This document shows positions 1 through 7,609 of a stretch of 64,000 nt of DNA, piece by piece. Within the stretch, counting starts at the first letter, position 1. Every line of letters begins with the position of its first letter. The notes under the pieces were generated by a model, which had not been told where the DNA came from, did no database searches, and saw only the letters and a program-made list of their open reading frames with translations. Location: NCBI RefSeq assembly GCF_009827495.1, contig NZ_WTZA01000001.1, forward strand, positions 744,001-808,000. The letters are read 5' to 3'. A program made the translations under genes and the position numbers. This stretch comes from Tsuneonella aeria (GTDB lineage Bacteria; Pseudomonadota; Alphaproteobacteria; Sphingomonadales; Sphingomonadaceae).

Positions 1-828
1 GATCAGCAGCGTCTCGCAGATGCCGGTAAACCGCACCCATGCCTGCCCGGGCCCGTTCGAGATCGACGTGATCGTCCCGTCCACTTCGCCGCGGGGGGTG
101 CCCATCTTCGCGCGGACGATGCCGGTGCGATCCCACTCCCCCCAGCCGAGTTCCGCCTCCGGCATCGACGCCGTGCCGTGAATGAACTTGAAGTGCGCGA
201 AATCGACGCCGTTCTCGGCCATGTTCTGAAGCGAGCCCCAGACGGTCCAGCTCGCTTCGTCGTAGGGCGTCCAGGCCGGATCGCTGGTCTCGGGAATGTG
301 CTTCACATCGTAGAGCGGCGCGATGTCTTCGGGATGATACCAGAACCAGATCACCTGGTTCGCTTCGGCGACGTGCCATGTGCGCATGCACTTGCGCTTG
401 ACCTGGGGCGGAATGGACGGGGAATAGGGGATTTCCTTCACCACCCCTTCCTCGCCGTCATAGCGCCACGCGTGGAACGGGCATTCGAGCAGGTTGCCGG
501 CCACCTTGCCACCATGGCCGAGGTGCGCCCCCAGGTGCTTGCAATAAGCCTCCATCATCCGCACCTGGCCGTCCTCGCCGCGCCAGATCGCCAGATCGGT
601 GGAGAAATAGCGCAGCGGCTTGACCTCGCCCGTCTGCAGCTCGCTCGAAAGCATGGCCGCGTACCAGCCGAACGGGTACCCGATATCGAGCCGGCGCTCC
701 TCCACCGACGCGCGATTGGAAGGTTCGGCGAGCCGCCATTCGAGCAGCTCCTCCTTGCTCATGCGCTCGAGAACCTGCCAGACGGCGACAGGAGGGGTAC
801 GGGCATCTCTGGGATCGGCTTCGACCAT
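1..828 (-). CDS. Rieske non-heme iron oxygenase, KshA-like (C-terminus outside window)
   Basis: This is the oxygenase (alpha) component of a Rieske monooxygenase or dioxygenase. The protein reads to the window edge without a stop, so its C-terminus is missing. The Rieske [2Fe-2S] ligands are visible as C-K-H, then 17 residues, then C-P-F-H. The mononuclear iron site follows as N-M-A-E-N-G-V-D-F-A-H-F-K-F-I-H, which fits D-x2-H-x4-H. Start ATG at 828 lies 2 nt after the stop of the amidohydrolase gene, with GGAGA just upstream, so translation is coupled. The layout resembles 3-ketosteroid 9-alpha-hydroxylase oxygenases (KshA). Its substrate is inferred from the steroid context only. It needs a reductase partner, and none is seen here. 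Confidence 0.88.
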   Translation of the reverse strand, partial: MVEADPRDARTPPVAVWQVLERMSKEELLEWRLAEPSNRASVEERRLDIGYPFGWYAAMLSSELQTGEVKPLRYFSTDLAIWRGEDGQVRMMEAYCKHLGAHLGHGGKVAGNLLECPFHAWRYDGEEGVVKEIPYSPSIPPQVKRKCMRTWHVAEANQVIWFWYHPEDIAPLYDVKHIPETSDPAWTPYDEASWTVWGSLQNMAENGVDFAHFKFIHGTASMPEAELGWGEWDRTGIVRAKMGTPRGEVDGTITSISNGPGQAWVRFTGICETLLI

Positions 829-830
829 TG

Positions 831-1703
831 TCAGTCTCCGAGCTTGAACAGCTTGCGCGCGTTTTCACGCAGGAACTTGGGCCAGACTTCGTCCTTGAGC
901 GGCACGTTCTCCATGTCGGAAAAGATGCGGTCGAGGCTGAGCCCCATCGGGAAATACCCGGCGTATATCACCTTGTCGGCGCCGCGGGTGTTGGCATAAT
1001 CGATGATCGCCTTGGGATAATGCTTCGGCGCGAACGCGCTGGTCGAATAATAGAGGTTCGGCCATTTGAGCATCAGCTTCACGGCCAGCGCTTCCCACGG
1101 CTCGGCGCCGTGGCGCATGACGATCTTGAGATCGGGGAAGAACCAGCACACTTCGTCGAGGTGTTCGACCTTCTGCGTCTCCATCGGGATGCGCGGGCCG
1201 GGAATCCCGACGTTGAGCAGGATCGGGATATCGAGCTCGACCGCACAGGCGTAGAGCGGGAACATGTATTTGTGGTTGATCGCCACTTGCGGCAGCGTGC
1301 CGCTGGGAAACACGCTGATCGCGGAGAGTCCGACCTCGGAGTGCACCCGCTTGATGCGGCGGACTTCCTCCATGCCCTTGTTGGGATCGCAAGGCATGTC
1401 GAAGAAGAACCGGTCGCCGTACATCTCCTTCGCCCGGCGCGAGGTATCGTTATCGTTCCACCCCACCAGCGCGCGCTCGATGTTGAAGCGGTCCATCTGC
1501 TCGACGGTCCAGCGGATGTAATCGGCCTGCTGCCCCGATTCCGGAATGTCCTTGAACATGTACTGCGCCGGCATCGCGAACTGCTCCAGCGTCTGCGCGT
1601 CCTTTATCAGGGGCCGGAAGCTGGCGTACCAGTCGCCGCGCTCTTCCGCTTCGGGAATGCCCAGCATGCAATCGATGATCTTGATGTCCTTGGGATACCC
1701 CAT
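831..1703 (-). CDS. amidohydrolase-2 family protein (ACMSD-like TIM barrel)
   Basis: About 290 residues, starting MGYPKDIKII at 1703. The start overlaps the stop of the upstream CoA-ligase gene by one base (TGATG). The fold is that of the amidohydrolase_2/ACMSD group, whose members decarboxylate or hydrolyse small ring compounds. The usual N-terminal H-x-H metal motif is absent: the first strand reads I-I-D-C-M-L-G. A later His (V-M-R-H-G-A-E-P-W) is kept where the family has a conserved barrel His. The metal site may therefore be altered, or the reaction may be metal-independent. An open frame continues upstream, but the coupled ATG is the better start. It is the fourth gene of the operon that begins at 5842. 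Confidence 0.75.
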   Translation of the reverse strand: MGYPKDIKIIDCMLGIPEAEERGDWYASFRPLIKDAQTLEQFAMPAQYMFKDIPESGQQADYIRWTVEQMDRFNIERALVGWNDNDTSRRAKEMYGDRFFFDMPCDPNKGMEEVRRIKRVHSEVGLSAISVFPSGTLPQVAINHKYMFPLYACAVELDIPILLNVGIPGPRIPMETQKVEHLDEVCWFFPDLKIVMRHGAEPWEALAVKLMLKWPNLYYSTSAFAPKHYPKAIIDYANTRGADKVIYAGYFPMGLSLDRIFSDMENVPLKDEVWPKFLRENARKLFKLGD

Positions 1704-3376
1704 CAGGCGGGCCCTCCGATAAGTTCGTTCCATCGCGCCTTGAGCGCGCGCTTGTCGATTTTGCCCACCGCGTTGCGCGGAAGGGTCTCGCTTGAAAAAG
1801 CCACCCGCCCGGGCGCCTTGTAGCGGGCCAGCCGCTCCCCCACGTCGCCGATCAGGGATGCTTCGCTGTGACCTTCGCCCACGACCACCGCGACCAGCAA
1901 TTCGCCCAGACGTTCGTCCGGAATGCCGAAGGCCGCGCATTCGGTGATGCCGGGCAATTCGCCGAGTGCGCGCTCCACCTCGGCGCAATAGATGTTCTCG
2001 CCGCCCGAAATGACCATGTCCTTGGTCCGGTCGACAATGAAGATATAGCCTTCTTCATCGACGTAGCCGACGTCGCCTGTTCGCAGCCAGCCATCTTCGG
2101 AAAGGACCGCGGCCGTGTCATCGGGATGGTTCCAGTAACACTGCATCGTCTGCGCGCCGCGGACGAGTATCTCGCCCGTCAGCCCCGCCGCCAGCGCCTC
2201 GCTCCCAGGCCCTTCGATCCGCACGTCGACCAGGGGCAATACGCGGCCGGCGGAGGCGGGCTTTCGCACGAAATCTTCGCCCACGGCCTGCGCGATCGCA
2301 CCCGACGCTTCCGTCATCCCGTAACCGGTGCCCATCTGCGCGGCCGGGCAGACATTGCGGATCGCCTGGAGCAAGTTGACCGGCAGCGCCTGCCCGCCCG
2401 ACGCCACGTTGCGCAGCGATGACAGGTCCGCGTCTTCGAGTCTGGCGGTGTTCAGCAGGTCCCAGAGCATCGTGGGCACGCCGGTGAACATCGTGATCTG
2501 TTCGTCCCGGATGAGCCGGAGCGCCTCGTTCGCATCCCAGCGGCGCATGATGACGATCTTCGATCCGGCAAACAGCGGAGAAAGGAACGCTGAGCCCAGG
2601 CCCGATATATGGAACAGGGGATAGACGAGGAGCACCGCCTGCTGCGGCATCTGCGACATCAGGGTTTCAGGCTCCACCCCCAGCTTGCGCGCCATGTTGT
2701 GCAGCACCATGACCCCGGAAAGCTGCATCGAAAGCAGGCCCGTGGTCAGGGCGCGGTGGGTGAGAACGGCCCCCTTCACGCGGCCCGTGGTCCCCGAAGT
2801 GAACAGGATCGCGGCCGGATCGTCCGGCGCCGCGGGCTGGACAGGCAGGGAACCTCCGGCATTGCCCCAGGCGCCACCGGCATCGCCATCGGCATCGGCG
2901 TTGGCGTCGGCGGTGAGGTCGAGGATCCGCCCGGCGTATCCGCCTTCGCGCAGCCGCGCCGCCCGGTCCGCGTCGGCGATCACCACGGCCGGCGTCACTT
3001 CTTCGATCATGGCGACAAGCTCGTCAGGCGAGCCGCGGCTGTTGAGCAGCGCGGCAACGCCGCCCGCCTTGACCGCCGCCATGAAGGCCACGATCCATTC
3101 CGCACGGTTGCGCATGCAGATGGCGACCCGATCGCCTTTCGCTATCCGGAGCTGCGGCGCGATCCGATCGCGCCAGGCGAACACATCCTCGAACGTCAGG
3201 CGTCTTTCGCCCTCGACGATGAACGTCTTGTCGCCGTGCCTGCGCGCCGCATCGATCAGCACGCCCAGGTCCGCGGGCATGTTGACGAAGCAGCGGCTCC
3301 CGTCGCGTTCGCCGATCTCGAACGGTTGGCCGGCAGCGGTCAGCGCCGCGAGGACAGGATCGACCGCACCGCTCAT
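1703..3376 (-). CDS. AMP-dependent acyl-CoA synthetase (class I adenylate-forming)
   Basis: A 557-residue ATP-dependent CoA ligase. The AMP-binding P-loop reads T-S-G-T-T-G-R-V-K-G, followed by Y-G-M-T-E and the C-terminal hinge G-D-V-G-Y and D-R-T-K-D-M. The catalytic Lys lies in the terminal N-A-V-G-K-I-D motif. Start is placed at 3376 because it gives an ATGA overlap with the upstream ligase. An ATG ten codons earlier (3406) is also open. A low-complexity Ala/Asp/Gly insert (about residues 155-175, DNA near 2873-2920) sits between the N-terminal domain and the P-loop and is unusual for the family. It probably activates a steroid side-chain or ring-cleavage acid, but the substrate cannot be read from sequence. 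Confidence 0.88.
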   Translation of the reverse strand: MSGAVDPVLAALTAAGQPFEIGERDGSRCFVNMPADLGVLIDAARRHGDKTFIVEGERRLTFEDVFAWRDRIAPQLRIAKGDRVAICMRNRAEWIVAFMAAVKAGGVAALLNSRGSPDELVAMIEEVTPAVVIADADRAARLREGGYAGRILDLTADANADADGDAGGAWGNAGGSLPVQPAAPDDPAAILFTSGTTGRVKGAVLTHRALTTGLLSMQLSGVMVLHNMARKLGVEPETLMSQMPQQAVLLVYPLFHISGLGSAFLSPLFAGSKIVIMRRWDANEALRLIRDEQITMFTGVPTMLWDLLNTARLEDADLSSLRNVASGGQALPVNLLQAIRNVCPAAQMGTGYGMTEASGAIAQAVGEDFVRKPASAGRVLPLVDVRIEGPGSEALAAGLTGEILVRGAQTMQCYWNHPDDTAAVLSEDGWLRTGDVGYVDEEGYIFIVDRTKDMVISGGENIYCAEVERALGELPGITECAAFGIPDERLGELLVAVVVGEGHSEASLIGDVGERLARYKAPGRVAFSSETLPRNAVGKIDKRALKARWNELIGGPA

Positions 3377-4962
3377 GCCGCTTGTGCCGCCACTGATTTC
3401 GCCCATTGGTAATCCTGTTTTCCCGCCGGCGATCGCCGCACCTCGTCCACCCAGATCAAGGCGCGCGGCAGCTTGTATCCGGCGAGCCCCGCCTGGAGAT
3501 GACTCCTGATCTCTTCCAGCGACGGCCGTGCGGCGTCCGCGCGGGGCGAGAGGACCGCGACCACCCGCTCACCCCAGCGCTCGTCAGCCTGGCCGACCAC
3601 GACTGCATCGAACACGGCCGGATGGGAACGAAGCGCTTGCTCCACTTCCTCCGGGAAGACTTTCTCCCCCCCGGTATTTATACAAGTAGAACCGCGCCCG
3701 AACACGGTGATCTTGCCGTCCTGGTCCAACCGGGCGGCATCACCCGATACTGCCCACAGCCGGCCGTCGATGGCCTGGAAAACCTCTGCCGACGCCTTCG
3801 GGTTCTTGTAGTATCCAACCGGCGTGTTCCCGCTTCGCGCGACGAAGCCGATTTCGCCAACCTCGCCGATCCGTCCATCGACGATGACCTGCTGGTGTTC
3901 CCCGGCCGGCAATCGCATCACCCCTTCGTCGGACGTTTCGGCCATCCCGGCGATGCCCGTTTCCGATGCGCCCATGCCGTCGGTCACGCTGGCGCTGGGG
4001 ACAAGTTCCTTGAGTTCGTCCTTGAGCTTTTGCGAGAATACGGCCCCGCCCGAACCGAGGTTCATCACGCTGGCCAGGTTCCACCGCTCCGTATTGGCGC
4101 GCAGCGCGTCCCGCAACGGGACCGCCATTGCGTCTCCCACGAACTGCACCAGGTTGACGCCTTCGCGTTCTGCCGTGTCCAGCATCCGTTCCGCGTCGAA
4201 CGCGGCGCCTTCGTCCAGCACGATCGTGAGGCCGTTCAACAGTCCGGACCACACCGCCCACATGGCCGCCATGTGCATGAGCGGCGCGAGCGGGAACATC
4301 TTCAGCGGATACCCGTCACGCGCACGATCCGCGATGCCGGCCGGTTCCGCCAGCACGCCGTGCGGGTTGAAGAAACCGGCCCCTCCTGCGCAAGCGAACA
4401 GGAAGGCACGGTGCGGCCACAGCGCCCCCTTCGGCAGCCCGGTCGTTCCGCCCGTATAGCAGATCAGGCAATCGTCTTCGGAGCGTTCGTAGGGTCCCGC
4501 CGGCTCTGCCGAGAGAAGATCGGCATAGGGGACGGAGCCTGCCGTATCCGCGCCGGAGCCATCCTGCACCGCTACGGCCAGACGAAGCGTCGGGATGTCG
4601 CCGCGTATCTCACGAACCGTCGGCGTAAACTGGGCACCGTGCACGATCGCCGCGCAATCGGCGTTGTCGAACAGGTAACGCAGCTCTTCCGCGCGATAGC
4701 GGTAGTTCACGTTGAACGGGACCGCCCCGATCTTGCACGCCGCGATGAAGACTTCGAGGTACGCCGGCCCGTTGTGGAGATAGAGCCCGATGTTGTGGCC
4801 GCGCCCGATCCCCCGCGCCGACAGCCCTCCCGCGATACGGTCACACCGCGCGTTCAGTTCGGCGTATGTCAGCCGCGCGGAATCGGAGATGACGGCAACG
4901 CGGTCCGGGACGGTCGCCGCGACCGTTTCGAACAGATCGGCGAGATGGAACTGGCCCGCCAT
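3373..4962 (-). CDS. AMP-dependent acyl-CoA synthetase, FadD17/FadD19-like
   Basis: A 529-residue adenylate-forming ligase. It has C-Y-T-G-G-T-T-G-L-P-K-G as P-loop, G-A-S-E-T at the A5 position, and a C-terminal hinge with V-F-G-R-G-S. The catalytic Lys is in S-P-A-G-K-Q-D near the end. The Y-T-G-G-T-T-G-x-P-K-G form and the following W-P-H-R segment are typical of the ligase subgroup that includes actinobacterial steroid side-chain ligases. It is second in the operon, 7 nt after the SDR gene, and overlaps the next ligase by 4 nt. Two different ligases in tandem suggest successive or alternative acid substrates. Confidence 0.88.
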   Translation of the reverse strand: MAGQFHLADLFETVAATVPDRVAVISDSARLTYAELNARCDRIAGGLSARGIGRGHNIGLYLHNGPAYLEVFIAACKIGAVPFNVNYRYRAEELRYLFDNADCAAIVHGAQFTPTVREIRGDIPTLRLAVAVQDGSGADTAGSVPYADLLSAEPAGPYERSEDDCLICYTGGTTGLPKGALWPHRAFLFACAGGAGFFNPHGVLAEPAGIADRARDGYPLKMFPLAPLMHMAAMWAVWSGLLNGLTIVLDEGAAFDAERMLDTAEREGVNLVQFVGDAMAVPLRDALRANTERWNLASVMNLGSGGAVFSQKLKDELKELVPSASVTDGMGASETGIAGMAETSDEGVMRLPAGEHQQVIVDGRIGEVGEIGFVARSGNTPVGYYKNPKASAEVFQAIDGRLWAVSGDAARLDQDGKITVFGRGSTCINTGGEKVFPEEVEQALRSHPAVFDAVVVGQADERWGERVVAVLSPRADAARPSLEEIRSHLQAGLAGYKLPRALIWVDEVRRSPAGKQDYQWAKSVAAQAA

Positions 4963-4969
4963 CTGCCGG

Positions 4970-5842
4970 TCAGTAAACGGCCGCCGGATTCTTGGCGTTG
5001 GGGCTGCCCAGCATCTCGCGATGCGACGGACGGTCGCGCCCGCGGTCCGTCACACCCAACTCGCGCGCGACCTCTGCACCGATGAGGGTCTGGCCCGACA
5101 GCTCGTCACGATTGGGTGCGCGGCTGATCGCGTCCAGGATGTGGCCGGTGAACTCGGGGTTCTCGGCCATCTCCATGAAGCCCTCGTATTGCTCGGGATT
5201 GACCTCGCGTGCGATCAGGGCGCGCTCCGTCACTTGTGGGCCAAGCCAGATGGAGACAGCGGCCACGCCGGTCCCCCGCAAGTCATGCTCCATGTCGTGG
5301 GCCAGCTTGTCGAGACCGGCCTTCTGCGCGCCATAGGCCGGGCCGTGCATGTAGCAGCTTGCGCCGAACGAACTCACCATGCCGATCAGCCCGCTGCCTT
5401 GCGGCACCATGATCCGGGCCGCGTGCCACGACGCGATGTAGGCCGAACGCAGCCCCACATCGAGGATCTTGTGCGCGTCGAGCTCTTTCTCCCAGAACGG
5501 CTTCTTTTCGATGAGCTGATGATGGATATACGCCGCGTTGTTGACGAGCAGGTCGAGCCGCCCCTGTTCGTCGCGGATGCGCTGGAACAGTCGCTCCACC
5601 TGGGCGTCGTCGGCGTGATCGCAGATGGCGGCGATCCCTTCGCCGCCGCGTTCCGTGACGGCGGCCGCCGTTTCCGCGACCGTGCCGGGCAGGACGCTCC
5701 CGTCCCACCCCTTTGCATCGCCGGGCGCCGTCGTGCGGCCCGTCACATAGACGGTGTAGCCGAGCTCACCCAGGCCGCGTGCAATGCCGGCCCCCGCGCC
5801 GCGGCTGGCGCCGGTCACGAGCGCCACCTTTTTATCCATCAT
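4970..5842 (-). CDS. short-chain dehydrogenase/reductase (SDR)
   Basis: About 290 residues with a classical SDR core: T-G-A-S-R-G-A-G near residue 12, N-N-A at the end of strand 4, an active-site Ser in V-S-S-F-G-A, and Y-G-A-Q-K. Start is set at 5842 (or the adjacent ATG at 5839), where AGGAGG stands 6 (or 9) nt upstream. A frame open back to 5866 lacks a better ribosome site. The chain is longer than usual at the C-terminus and resembles the DHRS1-like subgroup. It is the first gene of an operon reading down to position 1. Probable role: NAD(P)-dependent oxidation of a hydroxy-steroid or hydroxyacyl-CoA. Confidence 0.85.
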   Translation of the reverse strand: MMDKKVALVTGASRGAGAGIARGLGELGYTVYVTGRTTAPGDAKGWDGSVLPGTVAETAAAVTERGGEGIAAICDHADDAQVERLFQRIRDEQGRLDLLVNNAAYIHHQLIEKKPFWEKELDAHKILDVGLRSAYIASWHAARIMVPQGSGLIGMVSSFGASCYMHGPAYGAQKAGLDKLAHDMEHDLRGTGVAAVSIWLGPQVTERALIAREVNPEQYEGFMEMAENPEFTGHILDAISRAPNRDELSGQTLIGAEVARELGVTDRGRDRPSHREMLGSPNAKNPAAVY

Positions 5843-5930
5843 CCACACCCTCCTGCTGCGACGCATTTTCTAGTTTGAGTGACATATATACGATGGTTTG
5901 CGAATTGGAAAGCGGCACCGCGCTACGCAC

Positions 5931-6692
5931 TCAATCAAAATTCGCCTGCCCGCCGTCCAGGGGTATCGTCGCCCCGGTGAGGTATGCCAGGTCCGGCCCG
6001 CACAGGGCGGCGACAGCGCGCCCGATGTCTTCTTCCAGCCGGCCGATCCGCGCAAGCGGTATGGTCCGGAAGAAAGCCTCCGCCTCCTCGGGATTGTTTT
6101 CCACCCACCATTTCAGCCCGGGCGATTCGGCGTGCGGGGCGACGGTCAGGACACGGATCCCGTCGCGTCCCCACTCCGCTGCCGCGGCGCGCGTCAACGA
6201 ACGGACGGCCTGCTTGACCGCCGCGTATGCGCCGTATCCGGTCATGTCCCAGCGAATGCCCGCGGACGAGGCCAGGTTGATGATCGTCCCCCCGCCGCGC
6301 GCGACGAGATGGGGATGGGCCAGCTTCATCAGGCGGAAGCTTGCCAGCGGCCCCGATTCGAACCCCGCGACGAACGCATCGTCGGTGACTTCGAGCAGGG
6401 TGCCGAGCGGCACTTCCTGGGCATTGTTCACGACGATATCGAGGCCGCCGAAAGCGTCCACGGCGGCCGCGACCATCTCGCCCAGCGAGGCAGGATCCTT
6501 CACATCCCCCGCAATGGGCAAGGCACGGCCGCCACGTTCGCGTATCGCGTCGCAGGTCTGTTCCAGCTTGGCCGCGGTGCGCCCGGACACCGCGACCGCC
6601 GCGCCCGCATTGGCCAGCGCGAGGGCGATGCCCTGCCCCACCCCTTGCCCGGCGCCCGTGACCAGCGCCACCTTGTCCCGTAGGTCCGTCAT
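5931..6692 (-). CDS. short-chain dehydrogenase/reductase (SDR)
   Basis: About 253 residues beginning M-T-D-L-R-D-K at 6692, preceded by a GGGGTGA ribosome site. It has the T-G-A-G-Q-G-V-G-Q-G cofactor loop, V-N-N-A, an active-site Ser in N-L-A-S-S-A-G, and Y-A-A-V-K. The C-terminal L-D-G-G-Q is typical of FabG-like SDRs. It stands alone, divergent from the 6831-15264 operon, with a large palindrome between the two starts. An 88-nt gap separates its stop from the next operon on the same strand, so it could be read through into that operon. The substrate is unknown. Confidence 0.86.
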   Translation of the reverse strand: MTDLRDKVALVTGAGQGVGQGIALALANAGAAVAVSGRTAAKLEQTCDAIRERGGRALPIAGDVKDPASLGEMVAAAVDAFGGLDIVVNNAQEVPLGTLLEVTDDAFVAGFESGPLASFRLMKLAHPHLVARGGGTIINLASSAGIRWDMTGYGAYAAVKQAVRSLTRAAAAEWGRDGIRVLTVAPHAESPGLKWWVENNPEEAEAFFRTIPLARIGRLEEDIGRAVAALCGPDLAYLTGATIPLDGGQANFD

Positions 6693-6710
6693 CCTATCAC
6701 CCCGCAGATT

Positions 6711-6737
6711 CGTAAATGTGAAGCGGTCACATTTACG
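6711..6737. promoter_or_regulatory. 27-bp palindromic operator candidate
   Basis: The arms CGTAAATGTGA (6711-6721) and TCACATTTACG (6727-6737) are perfect 11-bp inverted repeats around a 5-nt centre. It lies between two divergent starts (6692 and 6831), 18 nt from the minus-strand start codon and just upstream of a plus-strand TTGACA. Its placement suits a repressor controlling both operons. It shares a CGTAA...TTACG outer shape with the six-site motif seen elsewhere, but its spacer is 17 nt rather than 16, so a different regulator is possible. Confidence 0.65.
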
Positions 6738-6744
6738 CATCAGG

Positions 6745-6773
6745 TTGACAGACGCCCGCACGGTGCGTCAATT
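6745..6773 (+). promoter_or_regulatory. putative sigma-70 promoter
   Basis: A perfect -35 hexamer TTGACA (6745-6750) is followed after exactly 17 nt by TCAATT (6768-6773), a 4/6 match to the -10 consensus. It reads toward the SDR start at 6831, giving a leader of roughly 50 nt. The 27-bp palindrome ends 7 nt before the -35. The -10 is weak, so this is a candidate only. Confidence 0.4.
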
Positions 6774-6830
6774 GCGTCTCGAACTTATCAGCGCATGGAC
6801 GCTCGAAACACCACCAGAGGAGCGTATGAT

Positions 6831-7604
6831 ATGGCCCACGACCTGAACGGACGCGTCGCGATCGTGACCGGGGGGAGTGACGGGATCGGCCTTGCCACGG
6901 CGGCACTCCTCGCCCGCCGCGGCGCGCACGTGGTCATCTGCGGCCGCCGCCAGGACGCGCTGGATTCCGCCCGCGCCCGGATCGAAGGCGAAGGCGGCAG
7001 CGTGGAGGCGGTGCAGCTCGACGTGACGGACTTCGACGCGTTCACCGCCCTCATCGAACGGGTCGCGGAGGAACGCGGACGGCTCGACATGCTGGTCAAC
7101 AACGCGATGTCGGTTCACTATGCCCCCATCGGCAAGCTCACGCTCGATCACTGGCGCAAGGATTTCGCGGTCAATGCGGAAGCCGTGTTCATCGGCACAA
7201 AGGCCGCGATGAAGGTGATGGGCGAGGCTGGCAAAGGTTCGATCGTGAACATTTCCTCCACCACCGGCATTCGCGCGATGGCCAATTACGCCAGCTATTC
7301 GGCTTCCAAGGCGGCGCTGATCCAGTTCACCGCCGTGGCCGCGATGGAAGGCGCGCGCAAGGGCGTGCGCGTCAATGCCATCGTCCCGGGCCAGGTCCAG
7401 ACCACCGCGACCGAGGACTTCGCCCGCACCGCGCCCGAGATCGCGGCAAAGACGGCGGACGCCATCCCGATGGGCCGCGGCGGCCAGCCGGAGGAGCTGG
7501 CGGAAGCGATCGTGTTCATGCTGTCGGACGCTGCGAGCTATATCACCGGGGTGGCCCTGCCGGTCGACGGCGGCAAGGCGGCGCAACTCTACATTCCTTC
7601 CTGA
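6831..7604 (+). CDS. short-chain dehydrogenase/reductase (SDR)
   Basis: A 257-residue classical SDR: T-G-G-S-D-G-I-G, V-N-N-A-M, an active-site Ser in N-I-S-S-T-T-G, and Y-S-A-S-K. The L-P-V-D-G-G-K ending is FabG-like. Start at 6831 is chosen over the in-frame ATG at 6795 because AGAGGAG lies about 8 nt upstream. It is first in the eight-gene plus-strand operon that runs to 15264 and sits 5 nt before the fadD3-like ligase. Likely role: oxidation or reduction of a C/D-ring intermediate. Confidence 0.88.
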   Translation: MAHDLNGRVAIVTGGSDGIGLATAALLARRGAHVVICGRRQDALDSARARIEGEGGSVEAVQLDVTDFDAFTALIERVAEERGRLDMLVNNAMSVHYAPIGKLTLDHWRKDFAVNAEAVFIGTKAAMKVMGEAGKGSIVNISSTTGIRAMANYASYSASKAALIQFTAVAAMEGARKGVRVNAIVPGQVQTTATEDFARTAPEIAAKTADAIPMGRGGQPEELAEAIVFMLSDAASYITGVALPVDGGKAAQLYIPS

Positions 7605-7609
7605 GCGCG

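Noticed and set aside
5901..5927. CGAAT-N17-CTACG as a further operator copy before the 5842 operon
   Set aside because: The spacer is 17 nt and the left half mismatches in two places; it lies at the end of an SDR gene, so it was not counted.
6717..6731. TGTGA-N5-TCACA as a CRP site
   Set aside because: CRP sites have N6 between these blocks, and the symmetry extends well beyond them to 11-bp arms, so a dedicated repressor site is more likely.
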